From the NCBI GenBank assembly GCA_039921525.1, contig JBDSBP010000124.1, positions 1-64,000 of the forward strand: 64,000 bases of DNA, in the 5' to 3' direction. The notes beneath the pieces are model-generated. The model was not told the origin of the DNA and did not search any database. It was given only the letters and a program-made list of their open reading frames with translations. How positions within the stretch are numbered: position 1 is the first letter of the stretch; the number at the start of each line of letters is the position of its first letter. Shown here in pieces: positions 9,126-18,559 of this stretch. The position numbers and the translations under genes are program-made. The stretch comes from JADCRZ01 sp039921525 (lineage in GTDB: Bacteria > Bacteroidota > Bacteroidia > Chitinophagales > Chitinophagaceae).

Positions 9126-11426
9126 TTAGTTTACAATTATCTCATCTGCAAATATCCAGGCGGGTTTTCCTTCGCCTGGATGCCCTTTGGGGCATTTTGT
9201 ATTTTTTGCAGTCACCCGTACAAATCTTGCATTCTGTTCAGCAAAAATTGCTGTAAAATCTTTAATGGTTGCATTTCTGTCCTCAACAGAAATAGTATTA
9301 TTTACCGTTTGAAGCGTTGTAAATGTTTTGCCATCGGTGGATATCTCAAATTGCACAGACGACGGCATAAAGATCCAGTCTCGGTAATTTTGCAGGCATC
9401 CCAAAGAAATGGATTTGATATTTTGGTCTTCACCTAAATCTATTGTCGCAATCATATCGTTTTCTGAAAATCCATGCCAGTATTTTCCTACACCATAACT
9501 TCCCCTTACACCATCGGTCAAAGAGTTAGGGCCATCAGCTAAATAATACCTGCTTACGGCATTGGTATAGTTTACATTTTTGCCGATGGCTTTGTGCATG
9601 GCAAAAGATTGTTCCGCAGGTTTAAGTCCCATGATGTTTCCATTGATGACGGTGATGGCTTTAACGATAGCCGATGTTTCTATGGGAATAGGTGATAAGT
9701 ATTTGGCGTTTTCGTTTGTCGGTAAACCGCCATCGGTCGTATAATAAATTTCGCCATTTAATGCTTCGGTAGAAAGCGCTACCGTTAGTTTGCCTTTTTC
9801 TGAAACGGGCTGTATTTGTACGGTAAAATTACCAGGGCTATAGTGCAGTCCCCTTTGCTCAAAACCCCTGAAATGTTTTTGCAACCTTTCATTAAAGCTT
9901 TGCCAATCCTTATTTTGTTTCGGACTCCACACCACTTCTGCCAATGCAAGCATACGTGGCAATACCATATACTCAACCTGTTCAGCTGTTGTAATGTACT
10001 CAGCCCATAAATTGGCTTGTGCACCCAACACGTATTTTGCCTGTACTTCATTTAATTCTTTTGGTATAGGATCGTAGTCATACACTTTTTTCAAGGTGTT
10101 CATACCGCCATTGGCGATCGGTTGGCCTTCAGGGCCGGCCTGGTAATGATCGAAGTAAAGCGGATTTCCCGGTGTCATCACTACATCATGATTCATTTTG
10201 GCTGCCTGTATGCCGCCTGCTTCTCCACGCCAGCTCATTACGGTTGCTTCGGGTGCAAGTCCTCCTTCCAATATTTCATCCCAGCCAATCATCCTCTTGT
10301 TTTTGTTAACAATGAATTTCTCAATACGTTTTATAAAATAACTCTGCAGTTCATTTTCGTTATGCAACCCTTCTGCTTTAATTCTTGACTGGCATTTTAC
10401 GCATTTCTTCCAGGGATCTTTTTCTACTTCATCGCCTCCGATATGGATATACTTTGATGGAAACAGATCAATGACTTCGGTTAACACATTTTGCAGAAAC
10501 AAAAAGACACTGTCGTTGCCAGCACAATAATTAGAAGACATGTTTGTGTAGTTACCGCCGGTTAAAGGCAGTTGTGGCTGTTGTGTACAACTTAATGCAG
10601 GATAGGAAGCAATGGCAGATGCCACATGACCGGGCATTTCTATCTCCGGTACAATGGTCACATTTCTTTCTGCAGCATATTTAATAATATCTTTTATTTG
10701 TTCCTGGGTGTAGTAACCACCATAAGTTGCAGCTTCACCTTGTACTGCCTGCGGCCTGCTGCCCCAGATCTTGTCAGTCTGGTCAACACGCCATGCACCT
10801 ACCTGGTTTAGCAGCGGATATTTTTTTATTTCGATTCGCCAGCCCTGGTCATCAACCAAATGCCAGTGAAACGTATTCATTTTATACGATGCCAAAAGGT
10901 TGATATATTCTTTAATAAGCTCTGGCCCAAAGAAATGACGGCTTACATCTAAGTGCATACCCCGCCATTTAAAACGGGGATAATCTTTTACTTCCATACA
11001 GGGAATGTTTAATGCAACATTTGTTCGTATGGCAGGTAATGTTTGAAACAGGGATTGCATGCCGTAAATAATACCGGCTTTTTTATTGGCAGAAATTTCA
11101 ATGGATGCAGGTGTTATATGTAAGAGATACCCTTCATCACCCAGCTCTGCATTGTTAATCAACTTCAATTCAACTGATTTATTTTTTGCATCATTGAATG
11201 GTAAATCAATGCCGCTGATATTTTTAATGGCAGATTTAAAAAATGAAGCCGCGTCCTGCAATGCCTTATCCGTTTTATTAAATTTTACTGCAGTATTATT
11301 ATCAATGATAAAACTTCCGGATGTAAACTGAAGACTTACAGGCTGCGGGATAATAACAGATTTTTGTGCTATTAATATTCCCGGCAATAACATCAACATT
11401 AGTAAAATCCTTTTATTAAATTTCAT
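9126..11426 (-). CDS. GH20 beta-N-acetylhexosaminidase
   Basis: A 766-residue exo-enzyme releasing terminal GlcNAc or GalNAc. Signal peptide (1-20), an alpha/beta GH20b domain (about 25-148), the GH20 barrel (about 150-500) with FHWHLVDDQGWR and the catalytic pair Asp332-Glu333 in HIGGDE; the Asp orients the substrate N-acetyl group and Glu is the acid. A chitobiase C-terminal (CHB_HEX_C-like) segment with YYTTDGGLPT follows, then an F5/8-type carbohydrate-binding domain (about 625-766) ending the protein. It lies between the sialidase and susC genes on the same strand with 108 and 229 base gaps. Acting after the sialidase is the expected order on mucin-type or N-glycan chains. Confidence 0.96.
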   Translation of the reverse strand: MKFNKRILLMLMLLPGILIAQKSVIIPQPVSLQFTSGSFIIDNNTAVKFNKTDKALQDAASFFKSAIKNISGIDLPFNDAKNKSVELKLINNAELGDEGYLLHITPASIEISANKKAGIIYGMQSLFQTLPAIRTNVALNIPCMEVKDYPRFKWRGMHLDVSRHFFGPELIKEYINLLASYKMNTFHWHLVDDQGWRIEIKKYPLLNQVGAWRVDQTDKIWGSRPQAVQGEAATYGGYYTQEQIKDIIKYAAERNVTIVPEIEMPGHVASAIASYPALSCTQQPQLPLTGGNYTNMSSNYCAGNDSVFLFLQNVLTEVIDLFPSKYIHIGGDEVEKDPWKKCVKCQSRIKAEGLHNENELQSYFIKRIEKFIVNKNKRMIGWDEILEGGLAPEATVMSWRGEAGGIQAAKMNHDVVMTPGNPLYFDHYQAGPEGQPIANGGMNTLKKVYDYDPIPKELNEVQAKYVLGAQANLWAEYITTAEQVEYMVLPRMLALAEVVWSPKQNKDWQSFNERLQKHFRGFEQRGLHYSPGNFTVQIQPVSEKGKLTVALSTEALNGEIYYTTDGGLPTNENAKYLSPIPIETSAIVKAITVINGNIMGLKPAEQSFAMHKAIGKNVNYTNAVSRYYLADGPNSLTDGVRGSYGVGKYWHGFSENDMIATIDLGEDQNIKSISLGCLQNYRDWIFMPSSVQFEISTDGKTFTTLQTVNNTISVEDRNATIKDFTAIFAEQNARFVRVTAKNTKCPKGHPGEGKPAWIFADEIIVN

Positions 11427-11534
11427 TTCAATTTTATTAATTGGTTAGAGGTGTTTTTGTTTCTACAGGCATGGTGTTCATTTGAAATAAATAATTGCAG
11501 GGCTTTAGTAAATTCAGTTGCCCTCAAACAATAT

Positions 11535-13145
11535 TTATTGCCATAACACTTTTTCAGCCATCACTTGCCGCAGGTCAATTACCTGGAAAACCAGTTGGGC
11601 CTGGCTGCTCTCATACAAAATTCCTACACGGTAATCATCAATTTGTGATAAGCAAGAATAGCCGCTGCCAATGCCGGCGTCTAACAAAGTAAAGTATTTT
11701 TCCGGCCATGTTTTGCCTTCGTCCAAACTTGTTTTTAAGGTGATATTGTATCTTCCTTTCGTTGTATTAGGATTTGAAAATAATAAAATACTCCTGTGGG
11801 TACCATCATTTTTTTTAATTATAAACTCATCAAGACTTGCCATACAAACTGGTTCAGGCAAGGCAGATCTTGAACTTTGGTGCTCTTTCCATGTGCTGCC
11901 CATATCTTTTGTTACGGCTACGGAACGGCTACCGCCAAGGTTATCCCGCATATTCAACATCAAACTGCCGTCTTGCAGTTCCACTACCTGCGCCTCTGTG
12001 GTATTTTCTTTTGCACCTGTGCCTATCTGCCAGCTTTGCCCACGGTCTTTGCTGTAAATGATGGTAGAATGAGGAATTTGATTTTTATCTTTAAACTGCG
12101 CAGGAAAAACCAGCGTGCCGTCTTTCATAGTTATTCCTTTACCAGGACCTTGCAACAACAAATACCAGTCTGCATTTTTTACCTGTTTTGTAATGTTTAT
12201 AGGCGCCGACCAGGTGAGGCCATCATCTTCACTTTTTACCAATACAAACTGGCTTGTTTCTTCGGGTGAAATACCGGGTTTTGAAGCAATCCAGTTTCTT
12301 TTTCCAGGATGGCCATGTGCCCATACTGCCGCCACCCATATAGTATTCGTTTTTGTATCTACCAACACAGATGGGTCGCCAATACCGTTCTGATCCTGGG
12401 GCAAGCCACCATAGGTGCCCATATCCATTATTACTTTCATGGGGCTCCATGTTTTACCGCCATCTGTGCTCCGGCTCATGCCAACATCAATATCTGCCTG
12501 CAGGTCTACACCTCCATTGCGCCGGTTATCATAAACGGCAATGAGTGTTCCTTTATTTGTGGTGGCAAGGCCGGGAATTCTATAGGTGTTTATTCCATCT
12601 TCTCCGTGAGAGCGCAGGGCTATACCCGGGCGGCTTCCCGTAAAGGGTTCGTGTGGCTGCGGGGTCAGTTTTATATTTTCATTAAACAGCAAACTTTCGC
12701 AGTCAACAGAAATCTTGTTTGCCAATTCTATACCTGGGTTAACCCTAACCGTTATCCATAAATTATGTATACCTGGCTCAAGCTTCAGTTCACCTGTCAA
12801 GGTCATTTCTTTCTCTACATTACCTGTTGATGAAAAACGGGTGCTAGTGTTAAACTTTTCTGACTTCTCCGTTTTATACACAGCAATATTTTCAAGATCG
12901 CCTATATTGGTTGTACCCTTTAACGAAAGATGGAGTGTTTTAAGCGAAACGGGTTTATTAACGTTTATCCTTACAGATGTAATTATATTTTCGGTCCTGC
13001 CAATTAAAACAGGCAGGCTGGCTTCCTTTACAATCATAGAATCTACATCGTTGGAACTCGTACCTGAACCGGCTTTTTTAGAAACACTGCAGTTTGCCAG
13101 TATGATCACTGGTAATAGAAAACAAAACGGGGCTAATATTTTCAT
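11535..13145 (-). CDS. GH33 exo-alpha-sialidase lipoprotein
   Basis: Sialidase cutting terminal sialic acids. The frame can be read back to 13397, but the start at 13145 is preferred because it begins a lipoprotein signal peptide (MKILAPFCFLLP, Cys19 after ILAN) and lies below the promoter at 13214-13244; that gives 536 residues. A beta-sandwich N-terminal domain (about 45-165) precedes the six-bladed propeller with the arginine motif TYRIP (188-191), Asp214 as likely acid/base, and at least five Asp-boxes (for example STDGGKTW at 226-233, SEDDGLTW, SKDRGQSW, TKDMGSTW, SLDEGKTW). It is the first gene of the minus-strand PUL. Confidence 0.95.
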   Translation of the reverse strand: MKILAPFCFLLPVIILANCSVSKKAGSGTSSNDVDSMIVKEASLPVLIGRTENIITSVRINVNKPVSLKTLHLSLKGTTNIGDLENIAVYKTEKSEKFNTSTRFSSTGNVEKEMTLTGELKLEPGIHNLWITVRVNPGIELANKISVDCESLLFNENIKLTPQPHEPFTGSRPGIALRSHGEDGINTYRIPGLATTNKGTLIAVYDNRRNGGVDLQADIDVGMSRSTDGGKTWSPMKVIMDMGTYGGLPQDQNGIGDPSVLVDTKTNTIWVAAVWAHGHPGKRNWIASKPGISPEETSQFVLVKSEDDGLTWSAPINITKQVKNADWYLLLQGPGKGITMKDGTLVFPAQFKDKNQIPHSTIIYSKDRGQSWQIGTGAKENTTEAQVVELQDGSLMLNMRDNLGGSRSVAVTKDMGSTWKEHQSSRSALPEPVCMASLDEFIIKKNDGTHRSILLFSNPNTTKGRYNITLKTSLDEGKTWPEKYFTLLDAGIGSGYSCLSQIDDYRVGILYESSQAQLVFQVIDLRQVMAEKVLWQ

Positions 13146-13213
13146 AAATAAACCTTTAAGAATGGATATTGCAAAAGCACTTTTTTTATAACCGATAAAA
13201 AATCTACATTTTG

Positions 13214-13244
13214 CAAATGTATTATGTATTACATATCTTTCAAA
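13214..13244 (-). promoter_or_regulatory. Bacteroidota-type promoter for the PUL
   Basis: On the minus strand TTTG (13241-13244) is followed by exactly 19 bases and TACATTTG (13214-13221), a perfect match to the Bacteroidota consensus TTTG-N19-TAnnTTTG. The start of transcription should fall near 13207, about 60 bases before the sialidase ATG. Confidence 0.8.
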
Positions 13245-13254
13245 AATTATTTTC

Positions 13255-13584
13255 ATGCAATCTAGTGTACGTCTTAATGACGCGGTTATTTGCGAGGTCT
13301 TAAATAAAAATTTCAGAAAGGATGGCTTTGTATTTCTGCAAGGATTTTTAAATGCAGGTATTATAAAATTGTTAACGGTTAATGTAGAGAAATTCATTAA
13401 CGAAAAAGTTAAGGAAATGCCGCCAGAGAAGATATATTACGAGGATCTGGCAAACAAATCGTCCTTAAAACAATTGCAGGAGGTTTTCAGGTATGCCCCT
13501 TTTTTTAATGATATGATGTTTGGCAGCGATTTTGAAAAGCTGGCTTCCATTCTTTTAGCTGACGAGGTAAAAGGAAAAAAATAA
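13255..13584 (+). pseudogene. Phytanoyl-CoA dioxygenase (PhyH) family, N-terminal remnant
   Basis: A 109-codon frame matching the first part of PhyH-like Fe(II)/2-oxoglutarate oxygenases: DGFVFLQGFLNAGIIKLL, then PFFNDMMFGSDFEKLASILL. Family members are about 250-290 residues, and the iron ligands (HxD and a distal His) are absent because the frame stops before that region. None of the following 400 bases continues the family. It runs divergently from the sialidase and its first bases overlap the promoter-proximal region. Probably inactive. Confidence 0.55.
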
Positions 13585-13999
13585 GATATAGACGTTTGAA
13601 TCTAATGTAAATTGGAATCCTTTCCGTCTTTAGAATATTCTCTACTGTTCTTTTAGTGACATAAATATAAAAAAGTAAACAAGGTAGAATTCCCCCTTAG
13701 ATAAAGAAGGATTGAATATTGAGTTGTATTATATCCCACTGGATAACTACACCATTCTTACACCTTTCAATAGATAGATAATGTACGAAACCTACATCCC
13801 GAATTAATACAATATCAAAATTAAAATAAACTGTAATTTATAAAAAATGCCATTCCAAATATTATTTTTACTGAACCGAATGAAATGAGATTACACTTCT
13901 ATTTTTTCCGGAGTTCGTAAGAGAGCATGAACTATTCAATCAATCGGTTGTGTTGATTGATAACGAGAATCAATGAAATATATGAGCATTTTCAAAAAA
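13585..13999. other. AT-rich spacer without a recognisable gene
   Basis: No coding frame with protein-like composition on either strand. The only structure seen is a 7-bp stem (ATCAATC / GATTGAT, 13939-13961) with a 9-base loop and no T-tract, downstream of the DJ-1/PfpI gene. This may be deletion scar left by loss of the PhyH gene. Confidence 0.5.
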
Positions 14000-14557
14000 T
14001 CATTTCGATTCTTCCAGGCAAACAAATACCTCCCGGTAAAATTCCGGATGCGATTGCCAGGTTTGCCCTGTCACAATGTTTTTATCACGGATGGCTTGTT
14101 TGGTAGAATATTTCCCTCCGCCCATTTCAATCTCAGATCTTACATGTTCGTAAGCGGTCATGCACATATCTTTGGCCAATCCGGCAGTCACCAATATTTG
14201 AATACCATGGCAGATAGCAAACAGCCATTTCCCCTGGTCATTAAACTTTCGTACGATATTTAATAACAGGTTGTTATGACGAAGATATTCCGGAGCCCGG
14301 CCACCAAGCAGTAATATGGCCTCATATTCATCAACAACTATATGTTCAAAGCTAATCAGCGATTCCATAGAGTAACCGGTACGTTCTATATATGTATCCC
14401 AACCCGGTTCAAAATCATGAATTACCAGGTGCAGCGGACGTTTAGCGGGAGCAGCAACTACAGGCAGATCGCCTTCTTCCAGGAATCGATGACAAGCGTA
14501 TAAAGCCTCATAACTTTCACCGCCATCTCCTGTAACTATTAAGATTTTTCTGTTCAT
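14000..14557 (-). CDS. DJ-1/PfpI family protein
   Basis: A 185-residue class I glutamine amidotransferase-like protein. Features: KILIVTGDGGES at the N-terminus, the strand VDEYEAILLLGGRAPEYLR, and the nucleophile elbow AICHGIQ with Cys116, followed by ITGQTWQSHPEF-like C-terminal sequence (VTGQTWQSHPEF). Members act as deglycases, glyoxalases, chaperones or peptidases; the substrate here cannot be inferred. It stands alone with a 124-base gap upstream. Confidence 0.85.
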   Translation of the reverse strand: MNRKILIVTGDGGESYEALYACHRFLEEGDLPVVAAPAKRPLHLVIHDFEPGWDTYIERTGYSMESLISFEHIVVDEYEAILLLGGRAPEYLRHNNLLLNIVRKFNDQGKWLFAICHGIQILVTAGLAKDMCMTAYEHVRSEIEMGGGKYSTKQAIRDKNIVTGQTWQSHPEFYREVFVCLEESK

Positions 14558-14681
14558 ATTTTGCGATTAAATCGTCCTTTTCGAAAGAAACTAAGTTGAC
14601 AAATAACAGCAACGAAGATAAAGGATTTATTCTCCTGCTAATCAAAACAGAATTCCAGGCTACTCATCATTCTTCTGTTAT

Positions 14682-15533
14682 TTAGTTTACTAATTTTCTT
14701 TTGTAACGATAATATCTGAAAATAATCAAGATGATTATAGCCACAATGATAAACATCCACAGATGAGTAAGTATTATAATAAATCCAAGGAAATATTCCC
14801 AGCCTTCACTAAGAGCATTGACTACACTTTTGCCAAACCCAAGCCGGTAATCAGTGATAAAATAATTGGCAATGACCTCTTTTTTTACCAGCGTGTTTTG
14901 ATGCAATCTAAGTTGTATAGTGCTATAACTTACGTCGGCATTAATTTGTCTTTTAGCTATCTCCTGTTCAATTATTTCATCATTTGTGATAATTAGTCTT
15001 GCACGAGCGGAGTCTTTCGGGTTCTTTTTATTTACGAGGGTTAGAGCCTTCGTTCGGTTTTGCTGCTTTAAATGAGTAGCGAGATAGTCAAGACTTTTAT
15101 CGGTTAGATCCATTTTACTACTCGATGTAAAATAACCCAATCCAGCCAGGCCACGCATAAGCTCCTCCAGGTTTTGAGCGGGTACACGAATGGTTATTTC
15201 TGCGCTGGGTGTATAGGAAGAAATTGCCAGGATGGAGTCATCAGAAATTTTAAGCTCTTGAGTCTGACCCTCGTTGGACTCGAGAGTTTGATGGCTAATC
15301 AAACCACCTAACTGTTGTGTGAGTTGAAAAACGGCCAGGGTACTTTGATTCGCGTCTTTTACTTTTAATAGAATGCTGGCAGTCTTTATCAATTTTATAG
15401 AGTCGCCTGTGAACCCTGCTACAGACGTGCTATCAGATGCAATTGAAAATATGTCTTGTTCGGATTTATTTGTTTGACACGCAATCAAAAAAATTAAAAC
15501 GAGTAATGTATTAATGACGGGAATCGCTTTCAT
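14682..15533 (-). CDS. DUF4349 domain lipoprotein with C-terminal membrane segment
   Basis: A 283-residue protein with lipoprotein signal (LVLIFLIAC, Cys19), then a DUF4349 domain: KTASILLKVKDANQSTLAVF, a beta-alpha repeat with EITIRVPAQNLEELMRGLAG, and a coiled central helix region (LTDKSLDYLATHLKQQNRTK to IEQEIAKRQINADVSYSTIQ). One or two membrane helices (about 240-272, FLGFIIILTHLWMFIIVAII) and a basic tail KRKLVN follow. Function of the family is unknown; it is thought to sit in the envelope. Single gene. Confidence 0.85.
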   Translation of the reverse strand: MKAIPVINTLLVLIFLIACQTNKSEQDIFSIASDSTSVAGFTGDSIKLIKTASILLKVKDANQSTLAVFQLTQQLGGLISHQTLESNEGQTQELKISDDSILAISSYTPSAEITIRVPAQNLEELMRGLAGLGYFTSSSKMDLTDKSLDYLATHLKQQNRTKALTLVNKKNPKDSARARLIITNDEIIEQEIAKRQINADVSYSTIQLRLHQNTLVKKEVIANYFITDYRLGFGKSVVNALSEGWEYFLGFIIILTHLWMFIIVAIIILIIFRYYRYKRKLVN

Positions 15534-15617
15534 GACTGGAGTTTTGTATCATTGATTCCAGCTGAATTAATATGTAACCCGGTTCTTTTTGTAATGTTAT
15601 AATAAATGATGAAAGAG

Positions 15618-16538
15618 CTAACCATTTTTAAAATGCGCATTCATTGCTTTCGGATAGTCTGCAAGTGCAATCTCCGGCTCAGCAATTTCGGGATGCCATA
15701 GCTTTTCCCATTCAAAACTAAAATATCCTTTATAACCATCTTTACTTAAAACATCAATACCTTCGAAGATGGGCGATTCTCCTTTGCCTAATAAAACATA
15801 TTGCACCTTCCCATCAACCAGTTTTAAATCCTTGATATGCGTATGGCGCACATATTTTTTCAGCTTTTGATAAACCTGTGCCGGCGGTTCTTTGGTGACG
15901 GCCCACATATTCACAATATCCCAGACCAACCCAACATGTTGATGTTCTGCATTCTTCATAATAATTTCAAGGTCATCGCATTTTACTACCTGTCCATGCG
16001 ACTCCATTAATACCGTTACATGGCTTCCTTTGGCGTATTCGCCTAATTCCAACAAACCCTTTGAAATAAGATCAATGGTGGCAGCGTGCTCCTGGTCTTT
16101 GGGAAAGTCATTGGGAAAAACCCGGATGAAGGGACATTTCAATTTCTCCGCAAGGTCTATGAATTGTTTTGCTTCATCTATATTTTTCTTACGTTCTGTC
16201 ACATTACTATGATGTAAAGCTGACGAAGCCCCGAGATTCACAATTTTAACTCCTTTGTCTTTTACAAAATTGTTGGTGGCGGTTATGTTTGCAGCACTAC
16301 TGAATGCCGCAATCTTAGGCAGATCCAATTGACGTTGGATGGTTCGAATTTCTACACCCTCATAACCATTTTCTTTTGCAAAATTTATTATTTTTTCAAA
16401 TGGCCAGTCGGGACAGCCAAGAGTTGAAAAAGAAAGTAGTGGTTTGTATTTTTTTACATCAAACGCTGACCCTGCCAGTCCAAGTGCCAGGAGGCCAGCC
16501 ATATTTTGCAGGAAATCTTTGCGGGAATATTCTTTCAT
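15618..16538 (-). CDS. Sugar phosphate isomerase/epimerase-like TIM-barrel protein
   Basis: Start chosen at 16538 (306 residues) because it begins a twin-arginine-like leader (MKEYSRKDFLQNMAGLLALG); a longer frame to 16640 adds only non-conserved residues. The body is an AP-endonuclease-2 type barrel: STLGCPDWPFEKIINFAKEN, EGVEIRTIQ, then metal-ligand segments VLMESHGQV, GLVWDIVN, RHTHIKDLK and FSFEWEKLWHPE. Such exported proteins are common in Bacteroidota sugar loci, but the substrate is unknown. Only one Arg (SRK) is present, so export by Tat rather than Sec is uncertain. Confidence 0.85.
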   Translation of the reverse strand: MKEYSRKDFLQNMAGLLALGLAGSAFDVKKYKPLLSFSTLGCPDWPFEKIINFAKENGYEGVEIRTIQRQLDLPKIAAFSSAANITATNNFVKDKGVKIVNLGASSALHHSNVTERKKNIDEAKQFIDLAEKLKCPFIRVFPNDFPKDQEHAATIDLISKGLLELGEYAKGSHVTVLMESHGQVVKCDDLEIIMKNAEHQHVGLVWDIVNMWAVTKEPPAQVYQKLKKYVRHTHIKDLKLVDGKVQYVLLGKGESPIFEGIDVLSKDGYKGYFSFEWEKLWHPEIAEPEIALADYPKAMNAHFKNG

Positions 16539-16659
16539 TTTTAAGTAGAAATTAATATAAGTAATCGTACCATTTAAGAGGAATATGGATGAATAAAGAT
16601 ACACAAGTATTTTACGCCACCTAAGAATAAGAATCCACACCCGGTTTTAAATAACTTAT

Positions 16660-16690
16660 ATTGGAAAGAAGGTTTAAAGTTTTAGATTTG
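16660..16690 (+). promoter_or_regulatory. Promoter for the cytochrome c-dehydrogenase gene
   Basis: ATTG (16660-16663, three of four consensus bases of TTTG), a 19-base spacer and a perfect TAGATTTG (16683-16690), 26 bases before the ATG. It lies in the divergent space beside the TIM-barrel gene. Confidence 0.6.
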
Positions 16691-16716
16691 GTGTAATTTC
16701 CTTTCTTATATTGACT

Positions 16717-18444
16717 ATGAAACAAGAAATCATTATCGTCTTTAGCGTTATTTTATCTTTATTATATTTTAGAGACAGCCATTCCGTATTTACTGCAGTT
16801 AATGGCACTATACCAACGGACACTTCCATAATTGACAAAGGCGAAAGTTCTTTCAACCGGTTTTGCGTTGGCTGCCACAACTTCAGGCAGGATGGTATTG
16901 GTCCCCAACTGGGTGGATTAACCTCCAGGGTCTCTCCCGAATGGATCAAACATTTTATAAAAAACCCGCAAAAGATTATTAACTCAGGTGATGAGAGGGC
17001 GTTGCAAATGTATAAAAAGTTCAAAACAGTAATGCCTTCCTTTACCGCATTTGGCGATAGTGATTTGAATGCTATCATTGCATTTTTAAATACTCAAAAG
17101 CAACCGGATCTTAATGCATCCAAAAAAAATGGGAAAGAATTAATAAATCCGATACCTCAGGCGATCGGACTTTCGAACCTGGTTGTTGGCCTGCAGTTAA
17201 TAACACAATTTCCATCTACCAGCGATAGTAATAAGGTGCCCCTGGCCAGGATAACCAAGTTAGATTTTCAACCAGCAACAGGCACCTCATTCATACTCGA
17301 TCTCAGAGGTAAACTATATAAATTGGCAAGTAATAAGCCAACGCTTTATATGGATATGACGGCCTTAAAGCCCCAATTCATTGATCATCCCGGCCTGGCC
17401 ACAGGATTTGGCAGTTTCGCCTTTCATCCGCAATTTGCCACTAACGGCTTGCTATACACTACGCACAGCGAACCGGCTGGTTCAGCCAAAGCCGATTATA
17501 GTTATGACGACTCTATAAAGGTAACCCTTCAATGGGTTTTGACGGAATGGAAAACAAATAATCCCGGCTCTCCAACGTTTTCCGGAAAGGGTAGGGAACT
17601 ACTTAGGATAAATATGGTAGCCGTTAATCATGGTGTGCAGGAAATTACCTTTAATCCGTTGGCTACACCTAAAGAGGAGGACTATGGATTACTATACATA
17701 GGCGTAGGTGACGGAGGAAGCGTTGAAAATGGTTATTCTTTTTTAGCTCATAGCCCCGAAAAGATATGGGGTACGGTTCTTCGAATAGATCCTATGGGCA
17801 GAAATAGTGCCAACGGGCAATATGGTATTCCTCCGCAAAATCCTTTTGCAAAAAGTAAAAATGCCAAGGCACTTGGAGAGGTCTATGCCTATGGTTTCAG
17901 AAATCCGCATCGCATCACCTGGAGCAAGACCAAACAAATGCTGGTTAGCAACATTGGCCATGGAAGTATTGAATCAGTGAACCTTATTGTAAGAGGACAT
18001 GATTATGGATGGCCGATCAGGGAAGGCAATTTTTTAATCAATACGTACGGAGATTTGAATAGCGTTTATTCGCTGCCGGTAGATGATAGTAGTTATCATG
18101 TCAGCTATCCTGTTGTTCAGTATGATCATGATGAAGGCAATGCCATTTCAGGAGGATATGAATACTGGGGCACTGCCATCCCGCAATTAAAGGGAAAATA
18201 TTTATTTGGAGATATTCCGCTTGGCAGGTTGTTTTATATTGATATGGCTGATATAAAGCAGGGCCGTCAGGCTTTGATAAAAGAATGGAAGGTGTCTATT
18301 GAAAAAACACAAAAATCTCTTGTTGAGCTTTGCGGAAGTAAACGGGTAGATCTGCACTTTGGCAGGGATGCTCAGGGTGAATTATATTTATTAACCAAAG
18401 CAGATGGAAGATTGTACAAGATAGTTAGCGCTACAACAAAATAA
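16717..18444 (+). CDS. Cytochrome c / glucose-sorbosone dehydrogenase fusion protein
   Basis: Exported 575-residue two-domain oxidoreductase. ATG at 16717 is preferred over TTG six bases earlier. After a signal anchor (1-23) comes a mono-haem cytochrome c domain with FCVGCH (Cys50, Cys53, His54) and probable axial Met106 (VMPSF). From about 140 a six-bladed quinoprotein propeller (GSDH family) follows: GLATGFGSFAFHPQFATNGL, YIGVGDGGSVENGY, GEVYAYGFRNPHRITW, RGHDYGWPIREGNF, then GKYLFGDIPLGRLFYID. PQQ-linked aldose oxidation with electrons passed to the haem is the expected mechanism; the sugar is unknown. The cytochrome precedes the dehydrogenase, so it is a self-contained dehydrogenase-electron acceptor unit. 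Confidence 0.92.
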   Translation: MKQEIIIVFSVILSLLYFRDSHSVFTAVNGTIPTDTSIIDKGESSFNRFCVGCHNFRQDGIGPQLGGLTSRVSPEWIKHFIKNPQKIINSGDERALQMYKKFKTVMPSFTAFGDSDLNAIIAFLNTQKQPDLNASKKNGKELINPIPQAIGLSNLVVGLQLITQFPSTSDSNKVPLARITKLDFQPATGTSFILDLRGKLYKLASNKPTLYMDMTALKPQFIDHPGLATGFGSFAFHPQFATNGLLYTTHSEPAGSAKADYSYDDSIKVTLQWVLTEWKTNNPGSPTFSGKGRELLRINMVAVNHGVQEITFNPLATPKEEDYGLLYIGVGDGGSVENGYSFLAHSPEKIWGTVLRIDPMGRNSANGQYGIPPQNPFAKSKNAKALGEVYAYGFRNPHRITWSKTKQMLVSNIGHGSIESVNLIVRGHDYGWPIREGNFLINTYGDLNSVYSLPVDDSSYHVSYPVVQYDHDEGNAISGGYEYWGTAIPQLKGKYLFGDIPLGRLFYIDMADIKQGRQALIKEWKVSIEKTQKSLVELCGSKRVDLHFGRDAQGELYLLTKADGRLYKIVSATTK

Positions 18445-18559
18445 AGATGGATAATGCTACCACAATTCATCATTTATGAGACGGGCTGCCATCTGTCAAT
18501 CTTTAATTACTGAATATTAAATGGAAGCAACTTCATTGAATAGTATTTCATATTTAAAT

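Noticed and set aside
11671..12761. Several overlapping plus-strand frames (up to 158 codons) opposite the sialidase
   Set aside because: Strand-shadow frames; the sialidase carries the Asp-boxes and lipoprotein signal on the minus strand.
13146..13397. Upstream extension of the sialidase frame to 13397
   Set aside because: It runs across the promoter and the divergent gene and lacks a signal peptide; the start at 13145 fits better.
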